Assembly: GCA_024636405.1 (NCBI GenBank)
Contig: JAGXHC010000041.1
Coordinates: 1 to 12,832, forward strand
Reading direction: 5' to 3'
Length of the DNA stretch: 12,832 bases
From: Sulfitobacter sp.
GTDB taxonomy: Bacteria > Pseudomonadota > Alphaproteobacteria > Rhodobacterales > Rhodobacteraceae
Position 1 is the first letter of the stretch, and each line of letters starts with the position of its first letter. The notes beneath the pieces are model-generated. The model was not told the origin of the DNA, ran no database searches, and saw only the letters and a list, made by a program, of their open reading frames with translations. The position numbers and the translations under genes are program-made. Positions 1 through 7,249 of this stretch are shown here, one piece after another.

Positions 1-2601
1 CTCGAAGAGCTTTCGTACTTTGTGGATGATGTCGTTGCACGTGATGTCAGCGGTGCCAAGGGCGTGGGCCAGGTCAAGCGGATTGGCGGTGGTGACCGCG
101 CCATCGAAGTTGAACTTGATCCAAACCGTCTGCTGGCGCTTGGCCTGACCGCGGCGGATGTGAACCGCCAGATACGGGCCACCAATATCGACCTTGGCGG
201 CGGAAGCGGTGATCTTGCCGGGCAGGAATATTCCATCCGCGCGTTGGGCTCTGTCGGCACGATCGAAGAATTGTCGAAGACACCGATCCTTACCCCGGCA
301 GGCAGTACGGTGCGGCTTGATAACCTCGGGACAATTTTGGATGGCGCAACGGAGACGCAGTCTTTTGCCCTTTTCAATGGCCAGCCCGTCGTCGCCATCG
401 GCGTATTCCGCGCAACCGGCGCGAGTGACCTGATTGCCGGTGACGGCGCCAAAGAGAAGATCGCAGAACTGTCGGACGCCTATCCCAATGTCACCTTTTC
501 GCTGATTGACGATGCCACCGTTTATACCGAAGGCAACTATCATTCGGCGATGGACACGCTTTATGAAGGTGCTGCGCTGGCCATCATCGTGGTATTCCTG
601 TTCCTGAAAAACTGGCGTGCGACCATCATTACGGCAGTCGCGCTGCCACTTTCTATCATCCCCACGTTCATCGTAATGAACTATCTCGGGTTTTCACTGA
701 ACACCGTTTCGCTGCTCGGGATCACGTTGGTAACTGGCATTCTGGTGGATGACGCGATTGTCGAAATTGAGAATATCGTGCGTCATATCCAGATGGGCAA
801 ACCCGCCTACGAGGCCAGCGAAGAGGCCGCGAGCGAGATCGGGCTGACTGTCATCGCGATCAGCTTCACCATCGTCGCTGTGTTTGCGCCAGTAAGTTTC
901 ATGTCCGGCATCGCCGGGCAATTCTTCAAGCAGTTCGGACTGACGGTCGCGGTCGCGGTTCTGTTCTCCTTGCTGGTTGCGCGTCTTATCACCCCGATGA
1001 TGGCGGCCTACTTTCTGCGTGATGGTATTGCGCCCGAAGAGCAGAAAGATGGCTTTGTCATGCGCGGCTATATGCGAATTCTCGCTTGGACCCTGCATCA
1101 TCGCGCGCTCACGCTGATCTTTGGATTGCTCATATTTGCAGGGTCGATTTTTTCCGCGACACTGCTCCCGACGGAATTCGTTCCTGCTGCGGACACCGGA
1201 AGGACGACGATATCCGTTGAATTGCCCCCTGGTTCCAACCTTAACAACACCCGCGAAGTGACACGCGAAGTCAGTCGGATCATCGGCGAGATCCCCGAAG
1301 TGACGAACGTATTTGTCAATGCCTCCGCCGGCAACACGGAGGCGACCGTCACCGTCAACTTTGGCCAGCGTCAGGACCGGGAACGATCTTCGTTCGCCAT
1401 TGAGGACGATATCCGCGATCGGCTTGCCGACGTGCCGGATGCCCGTCTGATCGTCTCTGAAACCGGCCAGCGTGACATCGCGATCAGTGTTTTGGGCGAA
1501 TCCGAACCGGCGGCCGCCGCCGCCGCAGTTGAGCTGGCACGCCAGATGGAAGCGCTGCCCAGTGTGCAAAACGTCACAACCACCGCAGCCCTCGTGCGGC
1601 CCGAGATCCAGATCATTCCGCGCCCCGATCAGGCCGCAGCCCTGGGCGTCACTGCGTCTGCACTGGCCTCCACCATTCGCATTGCCACCATCGGTGAAAG
1701 CGGCTCAAACGTGGCCAAGTTCAATACCGGCGAACGCCAGATCCCGATTATCGTGCGACTGAATGAGGATGTGCGCAATGACCTGTTCTTGATGCAGGGA
1801 CAGCGGATCCCCTCCACGCGTGGCGCGCCCGTCCCATTGGGCGCCGTGGCTGATGTTGCACTGTCCACCGGCGCCAGCAGTATTGAACGCTATGACCGCC
1901 AGTACCGCACCTCCGTGCAGGGCGATCTTGCCAATGGCGCGCTGCTTGGACCTGCATCAACCGCCGTCAATCAGCTGCCTCTTGCGCTCAATATGCCCGA
2001 AGGGACGGAAATACAGGCCGCGGGCGATGCAGAGGTCATGGGAGATATCTTCTCGCAGTTTGCCATCGCCATGGGTGCGGGCATCTTGCTGGTTTATGTT
2101 GTGCTGGTGCTGTTGTTCGCAAGCTTCGTGACACCGGTCACCATCCTGTTGTCCCTGCCACTGGCAATCGGTGGCGCAATCTTCGCGCTCTATCTGTTCG
2201 ATTTCGCCATAGGGCTTTCTGTGGTCATCGGCTTTCTGATGTTGATGGGGATCGTTACCAAAAACGCCATCATGCTTGTTGAATTTGCGCTGGAAGCGAT
2301 GTCAGAGGGCGTCGACAAGACCTCGGCGATGCTTGACGCGGGCCACAAGCGTGCGCGCCCGATCATCATGACCACCATTGCAATGACGGCAGGCATGGTG
2401 CCGTCAGCGCTTGCCATTGGGACCGGAGGAGAGTTTCGCGCACCCATGGCCATCGCGGTCATTGGCGGCTTGCTGCTGTCCACCCTGCTGTCGCTCTTGT
2501 TTGTGCCGTCATTGTTCAGCGCCGTGGACGGATTTAAAGATCGCGCGCGCAGGCTTCTGGTCAACACCCTGGGTGCCAATCAGCCAAAGCCTGCGGAGTG
2601 A
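1..2601 (+). CDS. RND-family efflux transporter inner-membrane subunit (5' truncated by window)
   Basis: Proton-driven inner-membrane pump subunit of a tripartite efflux system (AcrB/HAE1-like). It would work with a periplasmic adaptor and an outer-membrane channel, neither of which is in the window. The reading frame is open from base 1, so the true start lies upstream. About 866 residues are present against roughly 1020-1050 in the family, so TM1 and the first part of the porter domain are missing. Visible order: porter subdomain, TM2 to TM6 from about base 560 to 1020, a TM7 segment near 1110-1170, a second periplasmic porter half (1180-2050), and TM8-12 (2050-2540). The proton-relay Asp-Asp of TM4 (GILVDDAIVEIEN, codons 748-753) and the TM10 lysine (TKNAIMLVEF, Lys at 2260-2262) are intact, so the pump looks functional. 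The substrate cannot be told. A GTG at base 22 is an internal Val, not the start. A metal-type (CusA) or SecDF protein is less likely because of the overall HAE1-like spacing. Confidence 0.93.
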   Translation, partial: LEELSYFVDDVVARDVSGAKGVGQVKRIGGGDRAIEVELDPNRLLALGLTAADVNRQIRATNIDLGGGSGDLAGQEYSIRALGSVGTIEELSKTPILTPAGSTVRLDNLGTILDGATETQSFALFNGQPVVAIGVFRATGASDLIAGDGAKEKIAELSDAYPNVTFSLIDDATVYTEGNYHSAMDTLYEGAALAIIVVFLFLKNWRATIITAVALPLSIIPTFIVMNYLGFSLNTVSLLGITLVTGILVDDAIVEIENIVRHIQMGKPAYEASEEAASEIGLTVIAISFTIVAVFAPVSFMSGIAGQFFKQFGLTVAVAVLFSLLVARLITPMMAAYFLRDGIAPEEQKDGFVMRGYMRILAWTLHHRALTLIFGLLIFAGSIFSATLLPTEFVPAADTGRTTISVELPPGSNLNNTREVTREVSRIIGEIPEVTNVFVNASAGNTEATVTVNFGQRQDRERSSFAIEDDIRDRLADVPDARLIVSETGQRDIAISVLGESEPAAAAAAVELARQMEALPSVQNVTTTAALVRPEIQIIPRPDQAAALGVTASALASTIRIATIGESGSNVAKFNTGERQIPIIVRLNEDVRNDLFLMQGQRIPSTRGAPVPLGAVADVALSTGASSIERYDRQYRTSVQGDLANGALLGPASTAVNQLPLALNMPEGTEIQAAGDAEVMGDIFSQFAIAMGAGILLVYVVLVLLFASFVTPVTILLSLPLAIGGAIFALYLFDFAIGLSVVIGFLMLMGIVTKNAIMLVEFALEAMSEGVDKTSAMLDAGHKRARPIIMTTIAMTAGMVPSALAIGTGGEFRAPMAIAVIGGLLLSTLLSLLFVPSLFSAVDGFKDRARRLLVNTLGANQPKPAE

Positions 2602-2897
2602 ACAATTTCTGACGCCGCAGAGTAACCTGAGACTGCGAATCCTTGCGGCTGACGCGAACAAACGGGAATCGAGTGCAGCACCGCAGCGCGCGATATTTTT
2701 ATCTGCCACGCCGCCGTGTGTCTGGTCATGTTCGCGAAAATTGGCGCCATATATCTGAAAAAGGCAGGCCGCCAAGAAAGTCACATGTTGCGCAAAGTTG
2801 GCGTTCCGGCAGGCCAGATATAAGTCGCGTGTGTCCGACTTTGCCAATTGAACGCCGCACAGGTTCAGAATTCTACGGAAAACTTGCAAAAGCAAGG
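2602..2897. other. Intergenic region between RND gene and tRNA-Leu, no gene seen
   Basis: This stretch lies after the RND stop codon and beyond the 3' end of the minus-strand tRNA-Leu, so it is a convergent 3'-3' spacer. I see no open frame with family resemblance, no clear hairpin followed by a T-run, and no duplicated tRNA end that would mark an integration site. The open frames crossing it on both strands have no recognisable motif and overlap the RND tail or the tRNA. Confidence 0.5.
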
Positions 2898-2981
2898 TGG
2901 TACCCAAGGCCGGACTCGAACCGGCACGCCTCGCGGCGGGGGATTTTGAATCCCCTGCGTCTACCATTCCGCCACTTGGGC
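2898..2981 (-). tRNA. tRNA-Leu (anticodon CAA)
   Basis: On the minus strand an 84-nt class II tRNA can be folded completely. It has an acceptor stem starting GCCCAAG, a D arm GCGG...CGC with GGTAGA in the loop, and an anticodon stem GGGGA/TCCCC holding the loop TTCAAAA (anticodon CAA, plus-strand bases 2946-2948). The long variable arm CGCC-GCGA-GGCG is typical of Leu. The T arm is GCCGG-TTCGAGT-CCGGC, and the 3' end is an encoded ACCA. The acceptor stem has a G1-U72 wobble in place of the G-C seen in E. coli tRNA-Leu(CAA). It decodes UUG. No other tRNA is adjacent. Confidence 0.96.
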
Positions 2982-3103
2982 ACGCGGCGGGATGTACCGC
3001 GCACGGCCGCGCCCGGCAAGCGAAAAGTCGTCCCACCCCTGCCCTCTTGACCCCGCACGCGCCGCGTGGTGTTGCAGGTCTGAACAAAACGGGAGTCCCG
3101 CAG

Positions 3104-3682
3104 ATGATCCGCCGCCTCTATGACTGGACGCTCAGCCTGGCGGAGCATCGCCATGCGGTTTGGGCGCTGGCCTTTGTTGCCTTCATCGAAAGCTCGGTAT
3201 TTCCGATCCCACCGGATATTCTTCTGATCCCGATGATCCTGGCCAATCCGCGCCGCGCGTGGGTCTATGCCGGTGTGGCGCTGGTGGCCTCGGTGCTGGG
3301 CGGCCTGCTGGGCTACGCCATCGGCGCATTGGCCTATGAGGCTCTGGGCGCGCCGATCCTCACGGCGCTGGGCAAGGCAGACCAGATGGCAGAGTTCGCA
3401 ACCCATTTTAACGACATGGGCTTCTGGGCCGTGCTGATCGCGGGGATCACACCGTTTCCTTACAAGGTTATTACCATCATGTCAGGCTGGACGGGCATGC
3501 CGCTGCTGACATTCCTGGCCACTTCCATACTGGCGCGCGGGTTACGGTTTTATATCGTGGCGAGTTTGCTGTGGCACTACGGCGCGCCCATCAGAGATTT
3601 CATTGAACGCAGGCTCGGCTTGATGTTTACACTGGCATTATTGCTGCTGCTCGGTGGCTTTTTCGCAATCCGGTATTTATGA
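3104..3682 (+). CDS. YqaA-like DedA/VTT family membrane protein
   Basis: A 192-residue integral membrane protein of the DedA/VTT fold (YqaA branch). Members are proposed to act as membrane transporters or lipid scramblases, and the exact role of the YqaA branch is not established. The N-terminal signature ESSVFPIPPD (residues 29-38) carries the acidic pair typical of DedA proteins. A glycine-rich helix follows at about 60-75, then the re-entrant-type motif TPFPYK (about residue 115-120), a hydrophobic stretch with a basic patch ARGLRFY (about 143-149), and a final TM helix at 170-190. ATG 3104 is chosen because GGGAG (3091-3095) precedes it at an 8-nt spacing. An upstream in-frame ATG at 2897 would read through the antisense of the tRNA and is rejected. 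Its stop overlaps the dsbB start (ATGA), so the two genes are one translationally coupled operon. Confidence 0.88.
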   Translation: MIRRLYDWTLSLAEHRHAVWALAFVAFIESSVFPIPPDILLIPMILANPRRAWVYAGVALVASVLGGLLGYAIGALAYEALGAPILTALGKADQMAEFATHFNDMGFWAVLIAGITPFPYKVITIMSGWTGMPLLTFLATSILARGLRFYIVASLLWHYGAPIRDFIERRLGLMFTLALLLLLGGFFAIRYL

Positions 3683-4143
3683 CACGCAAAACGCTGATCC
3701 TTCTGGCCACCCTTGGCTCTGCCGCGCTGCTGCTGGGGGCTTTCGGCTTCCAACATCTGGGGGGCTTTGCTCCTTGCAAAATGTGCCTTTGGCAACGCTG
3801 GCCTCATGCCGCCGCGGTGCTGATCGGCGCCGTCCTTCTGGCTGGCGGGCCGCGCCTGCTGGCGTGGCCCGGCGCGGTGGCGGCGGCTGTGACAGCGGGC
3901 ATCGGGATTTACCACGCAGGCGTAGAATGGCGCTTTTGGCCGGGGCCAAGCTCATGCACCGGCGGCGGGCTCGACCTTGGTGCCATGGACGGCGGCGACT
4001 TGCTGTCGATGGACGCGCCCTCGGGGCTGGTGATGTGCGACCAGATCGTTTGGTCTTTGCTGGGCCTGTCGATGGCGGGTTGGAACGCGGTTTTCTCGCT
4101 GCTTCTGGTGGTGCTCTGGGTATTTGCCGCGCGCCGGTTATAG
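3679..4143 (+). CDS. dsbB: Disulfide bond formation protein DsbB
   Basis: Inner-membrane quinone-dependent oxidase that re-oxidises DsbA, feeding disulfides into periplasmic proteins. The 154-residue protein has four predicted TM helices. The first periplasmic loop holds the redox pair C33-K-M-C36. The second holds C93 and C120, separated by a Gly/Asp-rich loop, as expected for the pair that reacts with DsbA. WQRWP (38-42) after the CxxC and YHAGVEW (78-84) before the second loop are typical of this family. It is shorter than E. coli DsbB (176 aa), which fits the compact alphaproteobacterial form. The ATG lies inside the stop of the YqaA-like gene (ATGA overlap), so it is probably expressed by translational coupling. 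No dsbA is in the window. Confidence 0.92.
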   Translation: MTRKTLILLATLGSAALLLGAFGFQHLGGFAPCKMCLWQRWPHAAAVLIGAVLLAGGPRLLAWPGAVAAAVTAGIGIYHAGVEWRFWPGPSSCTGGGLDLGAMDGGDLLSMDAPSGLVMCDQIVWSLLGLSMAGWNAVFSLLLVVLWVFAARRL

Positions 4144-4189
4144 GTCAAAATCGCCCTTCCCTCTTCTTCTGGCCAAAATATCCCGGGGT

Positions 4190-4206
4190 CTGGGGCAGCG
4201 CCCCAG
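4190..4206. terminator. GC-rich hairpin between convergent dsbB and hydroxylase genes
   Basis: CTGGGGC-AGC-GCCCCAG forms a perfect 7-bp stem with a 3-nt loop. It lies 47 nt after the dsbB stop and 8 nt beyond the hydroxylase stop on the other strand, a position suited to ending transcription from both sides. It lacks a good T-run on the plus strand; on the minus strand an ATATTTT follows about 10 nt further on. The flanking stretch from about 4160 (CTTCTTCTGGCCAAAATATC and on) together with the hairpin resembles a sequence that I recall recurring after genes in Rhodobacteraceae. That recollection is unverified here. Confidence 0.55.
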
Positions 4207-4214
4207 CGACTGCT

Positions 4215-5390
4215 TCACCGATATGAGCCCGCTGTGACGTCGTGCCGGTAAATCCAGTCATAGGCGCCAATCATCCGCCCCGGTGCCACACGACTGACGA
4301 CCTTCAGCCCCAAATGCGCCCCTTGCCGCAGCAGACCATGACGCAAGTGATACCGTGTCGCATTGCTCTCTGCCGCCTTAATAATCCGGCGCACTCGGCC
4401 TTCCCGCGCAGCCTGATAGCCCGCCAGCGCCGCATCACGCGGGCGCGACCCGATCATCGCGGCAAGCACCCAAGCGTCTTCCATCGCCAGATTTGCCCCC
4501 TGCGCCAGAAACGGCAACGTCGGATGTGCCGCATCCCCCAAAAGCGCGATCCCCTCCTGGTGCCAGCAATCTGCCACCGGATGACGGTGCAGCCCCCAAA
4601 GGGTCACCGCCTCCACCGCATTGATCATTTCCGCAGCCGGACCCAAGAAGCTGGCGAAAGCGGCGCGCAAATTTGCAGGATCATCCGCATGGTGCCAGCC
4701 TTCGGCGGCCCAGTCGCTGCGTTCCTCAACAGCGACAAGGTTGACCAACCGCCCCCCCCGCACCGGATAGCTGACCAGATGACGGCCCGGCGCCATCGTC
4801 ACATGGGCCTCATCGGGGTGATTGTGGTGGTTGGGGACTGTCGCGCGCCAGGCAACCTGACCGGTAAAGCTGGCCGCGTCCGGCCCGTTCAACACGCCGC
4901 GCCCGACAGAGTGAATACCGTCCGCTGCAACCACCAGTTCCGCACGCCGGGTGCTGCCGTCGGCCATCTGCACCTGCGGCAGCGGGCCGGGCCGCAGGCT
5001 GGCCACGCTGGCATTCAGCTCCACGGTCACATTGGCGCGTCTGGCGGCGGTGGCCAACACGTCGATCAGATCGGCGCGGTGCACGAAATAATACCGCTGC
5101 TCCTGCGCCAATCGGGTCAGGTCCAGCCGCGCCACCCGCGCACCACCGCGATAATCGTGCAATTCGATGGCCTGCGCGCGTACGGCGCCCCGGTCGCGCA
5201 AGGCCGTCTCCAGCCCCAGAGCGCGCAGCACGGCAAGCCCGTTCGGACTGACCTGAAGGCCTGCGCCGACCTCTGCGATGCGCGACGACCGTTCCAGCAA
5301 AGTGACAGAAACACCACGCCGCGCCAGCGCACAGGCAACGGTCAGACCACCAATGCCGCCGCCCACAACAATCGCGTTCGAGATGCCCAT
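4215..5390 (-). CDS. FAD-dependent monooxygenase, salicylate hydroxylase-like
   Basis: A 391-residue group A flavoprotein monooxygenase (UbiH/NahG type). These enzymes use NAD(P)H and O2 to hydroxylate aromatic or related compounds. All three fingerprints are present: the N-terminal dinucleotide-binding GGGIGG (residues 10-15) with the ribose-binding Glu33, the central DG motif around D157-G158 (VAADGIHS), and the GD motif with D286 (GDAAHPTLPFLAQGANL). The stretch VGAGLQVSPNG near residue 41 is typical of salicylate/3-hydroxybenzoate hydroxylases, but the true substrate cannot be read from sequence and no aromatic-catabolism gene lies nearby. The start is fixed by the Rossmann motif; a G-rich GGGGG precedes it at short spacing. 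A strong terminator ends only 16 nt upstream of the start codon (see separate entry), so its transcription is not explained. A role in quinone biosynthesis (UbiH-like) is a less likely alternative. Confidence 0.88.
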   Translation of the reverse strand: MGISNAIVVGGGIGGLTVACALARRGVSVTLLERSSRIAEVGAGLQVSPNGLAVLRALGLETALRDRGAVRAQAIELHDYRGGARVARLDLTRLAQEQRYYFVHRADLIDVLATAARRANVTVELNASVASLRPGPLPQVQMADGSTRRAELVVAADGIHSVGRGVLNGPDAASFTGQVAWRATVPNHHNHPDEAHVTMAPGRHLVSYPVRGGRLVNLVAVEERSDWAAEGWHHADDPANLRAAFASFLGPAAEMINAVEAVTLWGLHRHPVADCWHQEGIALLGDAAHPTLPFLAQGANLAMEDAWVLAAMIGSRPRDAALAGYQAAREGRVRRIIKAAESNATRYHLRHGLLRQGAHLGLKVVSRVAPGRMIGAYDWIYRHDVTAGSYR

Positions 5391-5406
5391 GCTACCCCCG
5401 GATACG

Positions 5407-5436
5407 AAAAAACGCCGGGGATTAACCCCCGGCGTT
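5407..5436 (-). terminator. Rho-independent terminator of dksA
   Basis: On the minus strand AACGCCGGGG-GTTAAT-CCCCGGCGTT forms a perfect 10-bp stem with a 6-nt loop and runs straight into TTTTTT. It begins 20 nt after the dksA stop. This is the clearest intrinsic terminator in the window. Its T-run stops 16 nt before the ATG of the downstream hydroxylase gene. Confidence 0.9.
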
Positions 5437-5456
5437 CCATTCAGACTGCGACGATC

Positions 5457-5879
5457 TCAGTCGTCACGGTGTACCTTTTCGCGCCGCTCATGACGCTCTT
5501 GCGCCTCGAGGCTCATTGTTGCGATGGGCCGTGCGTCCAGCCGCTTGAGCGAAATCTGATCACCCGTCACTGAACAATATCCAAATTCACCTTCGTCGAT
5601 GCGGCGCAGGGCAGCGTCGATCTTGCTGACCAGCTTGCGGGCCCGGTCACGGGTCCGCAATTCCAGCGCGCGGTCGGTTTCCTCTGACGCACGGTCGGCG
5701 ACGTCTGGGATGTTGCGTGTACCGTCCTGAAGCCCTTCGATGGTGTCGCGGCTGCCTGCAAGCAGCTCCGACTTCCAGTTCAAAAGCTTGCGTCTGAAGT
5801 ATTCGACCTGTTTGTCGTTCATGAACGGTTCGTCCTCGGCGGGACGATAGTCTTCCGAAAGGAAAACACCCTGTTTCAT
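5457..5879 (-). CDS. dksA: DksA-type RNA polymerase-binding transcription factor, cysteine-poor
   Basis: DksA enters the RNA polymerase secondary channel and, with ppGpp, retunes rRNA and metabolic promoters. This is a 140-residue form from the preferred start. The long coiled coil (about residues 20-95) carries the tip motif D59-V-A-D62-R-A64, matching the essential D..D.A of E. coli DksA. In the globular domain the zinc-finger cysteines are mostly lost: C102..T105 and S123..A126 replace CxxC and CxxC, with spacing C-x2-T-x17-S-x2-A kept exactly. So it should fold without zinc. The LDARPIAT and AQERHERR segments are conserved. ATG 5879 has GAGG 8 nt upstream and aligns with the usual family start (MKQ.VFL.EDYRP.EDEPF). 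ATGs at 5912 and 5933 are in frame and could add 11 or 18 residues; the 5933 start has a closer AGGG. It is divergent from the moxR-like gene. Confidence 0.92.
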   Translation of the reverse strand: MKQGVFLSEDYRPAEDEPFMNDKQVEYFRRKLLNWKSELLAGSRDTIEGLQDGTRNIPDVADRASEETDRALELRTRDRARKLVSKIDAALRRIDEGEFGYCSVTGDQISLKRLDARPIATMSLEAQERHERREKVHRDD

Positions 5880-5968
5880 CTTTGTATCCTCAGCAGAGTT
5901 AAGATCTTGCATGTAAGGTTTGTCTCCCGACATCGATCCCTTTCGGTGCGTCTAACGCAGCGTTTCGC

Positions 5969-5986
5969 GATTGTCACTACACAATC
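5969..5986. promoter_or_regulatory. Inverted repeat in dksA/moxR divergent intergenic region
   Basis: GATTGT-CACTAC-ACAATC is a perfect 6-bp inverted repeat with a 6-nt spacer, placed between the two divergent start codons (about 90 nt from the dksA ATG and 60 nt from the moxR ATG). The position suits an operator acting on one or both promoters, but I do not recognise the binding protein and no convincing -35/-10 pair stands out. A chance palindrome remains possible. Confidence 0.3.
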
Positions 5987-6046
5987 CCTGCGTTTTTCTG
6001 TTTAAGGCCAGCGATGGATTCCGCGTCTCACGAGGTTGAAAAGAGT

Positions 6047-6886
6047 ATGAAATTTGAAGGCACCGCCGACTATGTCGCCACCGACGATCTGACCATTGCG
6101 GTCAATGCTGCCGTGACGCTTGAACGCCCCCTGCTGGTCAAGGGCGAGCCGGGCACAGGCAAGACCGAACTTGCGCGTCAGGTATCGCAGGCATTGGGTT
6201 TGCGCATGATCGAATGGAACATCAAGTCAACGACCCGTGCCCAGCAAGGGCTTTATGAATACGACGCCGTCAGCCGCCTGCGCGACAGCCAGTTGGGCGA
6301 CGAGCGGGTGAACGACGTGCGCAACTATATCCGCAAGGGAAAGCTGTGGCAGGCGTTCGAAGCCGACGAAAAGGTCGTTCTGCTGATTGATGAAATCGAC
6401 AAGGCCGATATCGAATTCCCCAACGATCTGTTGCAGGAACTCGATAAGATGGAATTTTTCGTGTACGAGACCGGCGAAACGATCAAGGCCGAAAAGCGCC
6501 CCATCGTGATCATCACCTCGAACAATGAAAAAGAACTGCCTGACGCATTTTTGCGGCGTTGCTTCTTTCACTACATCCGCTTTCCCGAGATGGACACGCT
6601 CAAGAAAATCGTTGAGGTGCACCACCCCGGCATCAAAGAAGCACTGCTGACCACTGCGCTGACCCAATTCTATGAAATTCGCGATCAGGCCGGGCTGAAG
6701 AAAAAGCCATCGACGTCAGAGGTGCTGGATTGGCTCAAGCTGCTGCTGGCCGAAGATCTGGATGCAGCGGACCTGAAGAAAGACGGCAAAAGCGCGCTGC
6801 CCAAGCTGCATGGTGCGCTGCTCAAGAATGAACAGGATGTGCATCTGTTTGAGCGTCTGGCCTTTATGGCACGCGGACAGCGGTAG
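6047..6886 (+). CDS. MoxR-family AAA+ ATPase
   Basis: A 279-residue single-domain AAA+ ATPase of the MoxR group. MoxR proteins act as chaperone-like remodellers, usually with a VWA-domain partner; one is encoded 1.9 kb downstream. Walker A GEPGTGKT is at residues 33-40, Walker B VVLLIDE at 110-116, the sensor-1 Asn in TSNNEKELPDA (about 159-160), and arginine-finger candidates in FLRRCF (R170, R171). The C-terminal lid is complete, ending in LAFMARGQR. ATG 6047 is preferred because MKFEGT...YVATDDL is the usual start of this family and gives the usual length (about 280). The upstream in-frame ATG at 6014, with AAGG 6 nt ahead of it, would add 11 residues and cannot be excluded. It is divergently transcribed from dksA. 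The next gene starts 363 nt later, so it may be a separate transcript from the lipoprotein-VWA trio. Confidence 0.92.
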   Translation: MKFEGTADYVATDDLTIAVNAAVTLERPLLVKGEPGTGKTELARQVSQALGLRMIEWNIKSTTRAQQGLYEYDAVSRLRDSQLGDERVNDVRNYIRKGKLWQAFEADEKVVLLIDEIDKADIEFPNDLLQELDKMEFFVYETGETIKAEKRPIVIITSNNEKELPDAFLRRCFFHYIRFPEMDTLKKIVEVHHPGIKEALLTTALTQFYEIRDQAGLKKKPSTSEVLDWLKLLLAEDLDAADLKKDGKSALPKLHGALLKNEQDVHLFERLAFMARGQR

Positions 6887-7249
6887 GCCAAACGGCCAGT
6901 GCGCCGACTGTTCCAAGCAATGCGACACCCGCGCCGTTAAGGCGCGGGCGTACGCATTCCGCACATTGGATCAGAAGGGCATTCTGGATCACTGACCGCG
7001 CACGCAGCACCGCGACAAAGATTTGATCTGGCCGCAACGTTTTGGACAGATTGTCAAATTTGAAACATGCTTGCCGTTTTTCTGCCTCAATTGCTTCGTA
7101 ATATTGACCCGATTGCGGGCAACAAGCGCCCAATATCGGGTGTTGGTCAGTTGCAGGCAGGCGGAGATAATGATGGTCAAAGGACGCGCCTTGCGCCGGG
7201 TTGGATCAATCGCCACACCGCACAGAACCGAAACGCAAGGCAAATTGCG
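6887..7249. other. Gap between moxR-like gene and lipoprotein gene; possible decayed remnant
   Basis: No intact gene is recognised in these 363 nt. The only clear structure is the hairpin at 6928-6948. On the minus strand two different frames carry protein-like patches: one around 7190-7130 (reading ARPLTIIISACLQLTN) and one around 6950-6895 (reading RPRLNGAGVALLGTVGALAV). Their order and spacing (about 69 codons between the two Asn codons) loosely recall the middle and C-terminus of LysE-type exporters, but the part between is not hydrophobic. A degraded remnant is therefore only a weak possibility. A promoter for the downstream lipoprotein operon probably lies here; I could not place it. 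Confidence 0.35.
6928..6948 (+). terminator. Hairpin downstream of moxR-like gene
   Basis: CCCGCGCC-GTTAA-GGCGCGGG is a perfect 8-bp GC-rich stem with a 5-nt loop, starting 41 nt after the moxR stop codon. No T-run follows on either strand, so it is at best an imperfect intrinsic terminator or an mRNA 3'-end stabilising hairpin. Confidence 0.45.

Noticed and set aside
694..1569. Minus-strand frame of 291 codons inside the RND gene
   Set aside because: Low-complexity Arg/Gly/Asp-rich translation antisense to strongly conserved RND transmembrane and porter regions.
2602..2981. tRNA-Leu as an integration (att) site
   Set aside because: No integrase gene and no repeated copy of the tRNA 3' end were seen in the window.
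3040..3100. TTGACC at 3047 as the -35 of a yqaA-dsbB promoter
   Set aside because: No acceptable -10 hexamer is present at 16-18 nt; one isolated half-motif in GC-rich DNA is not enough.
2897..3103. N-terminal extension of the YqaA-like protein
   Set aside because: The extra 69 codons are the antisense of tRNA-Leu plus spacer; the GGGAG-preceded ATG at 3104 gives the normal family start.
4242..5573. Long plus-strand frame (443 codons) antisense to the hydroxylase and dksA
   Set aside because: It is the shadow of two well-supported minus-strand genes; its translation is rich in Arg, His, Pro and Gln with no domain, and it runs through the intrinsic terminator.
7067..7249. N-terminal extension of the lipoprotein frame
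   Set aside because: It would move the lipobox to residue 77 and lacks family resemblance; ATG 7250 gives a proper lipoprotein signal peptide.
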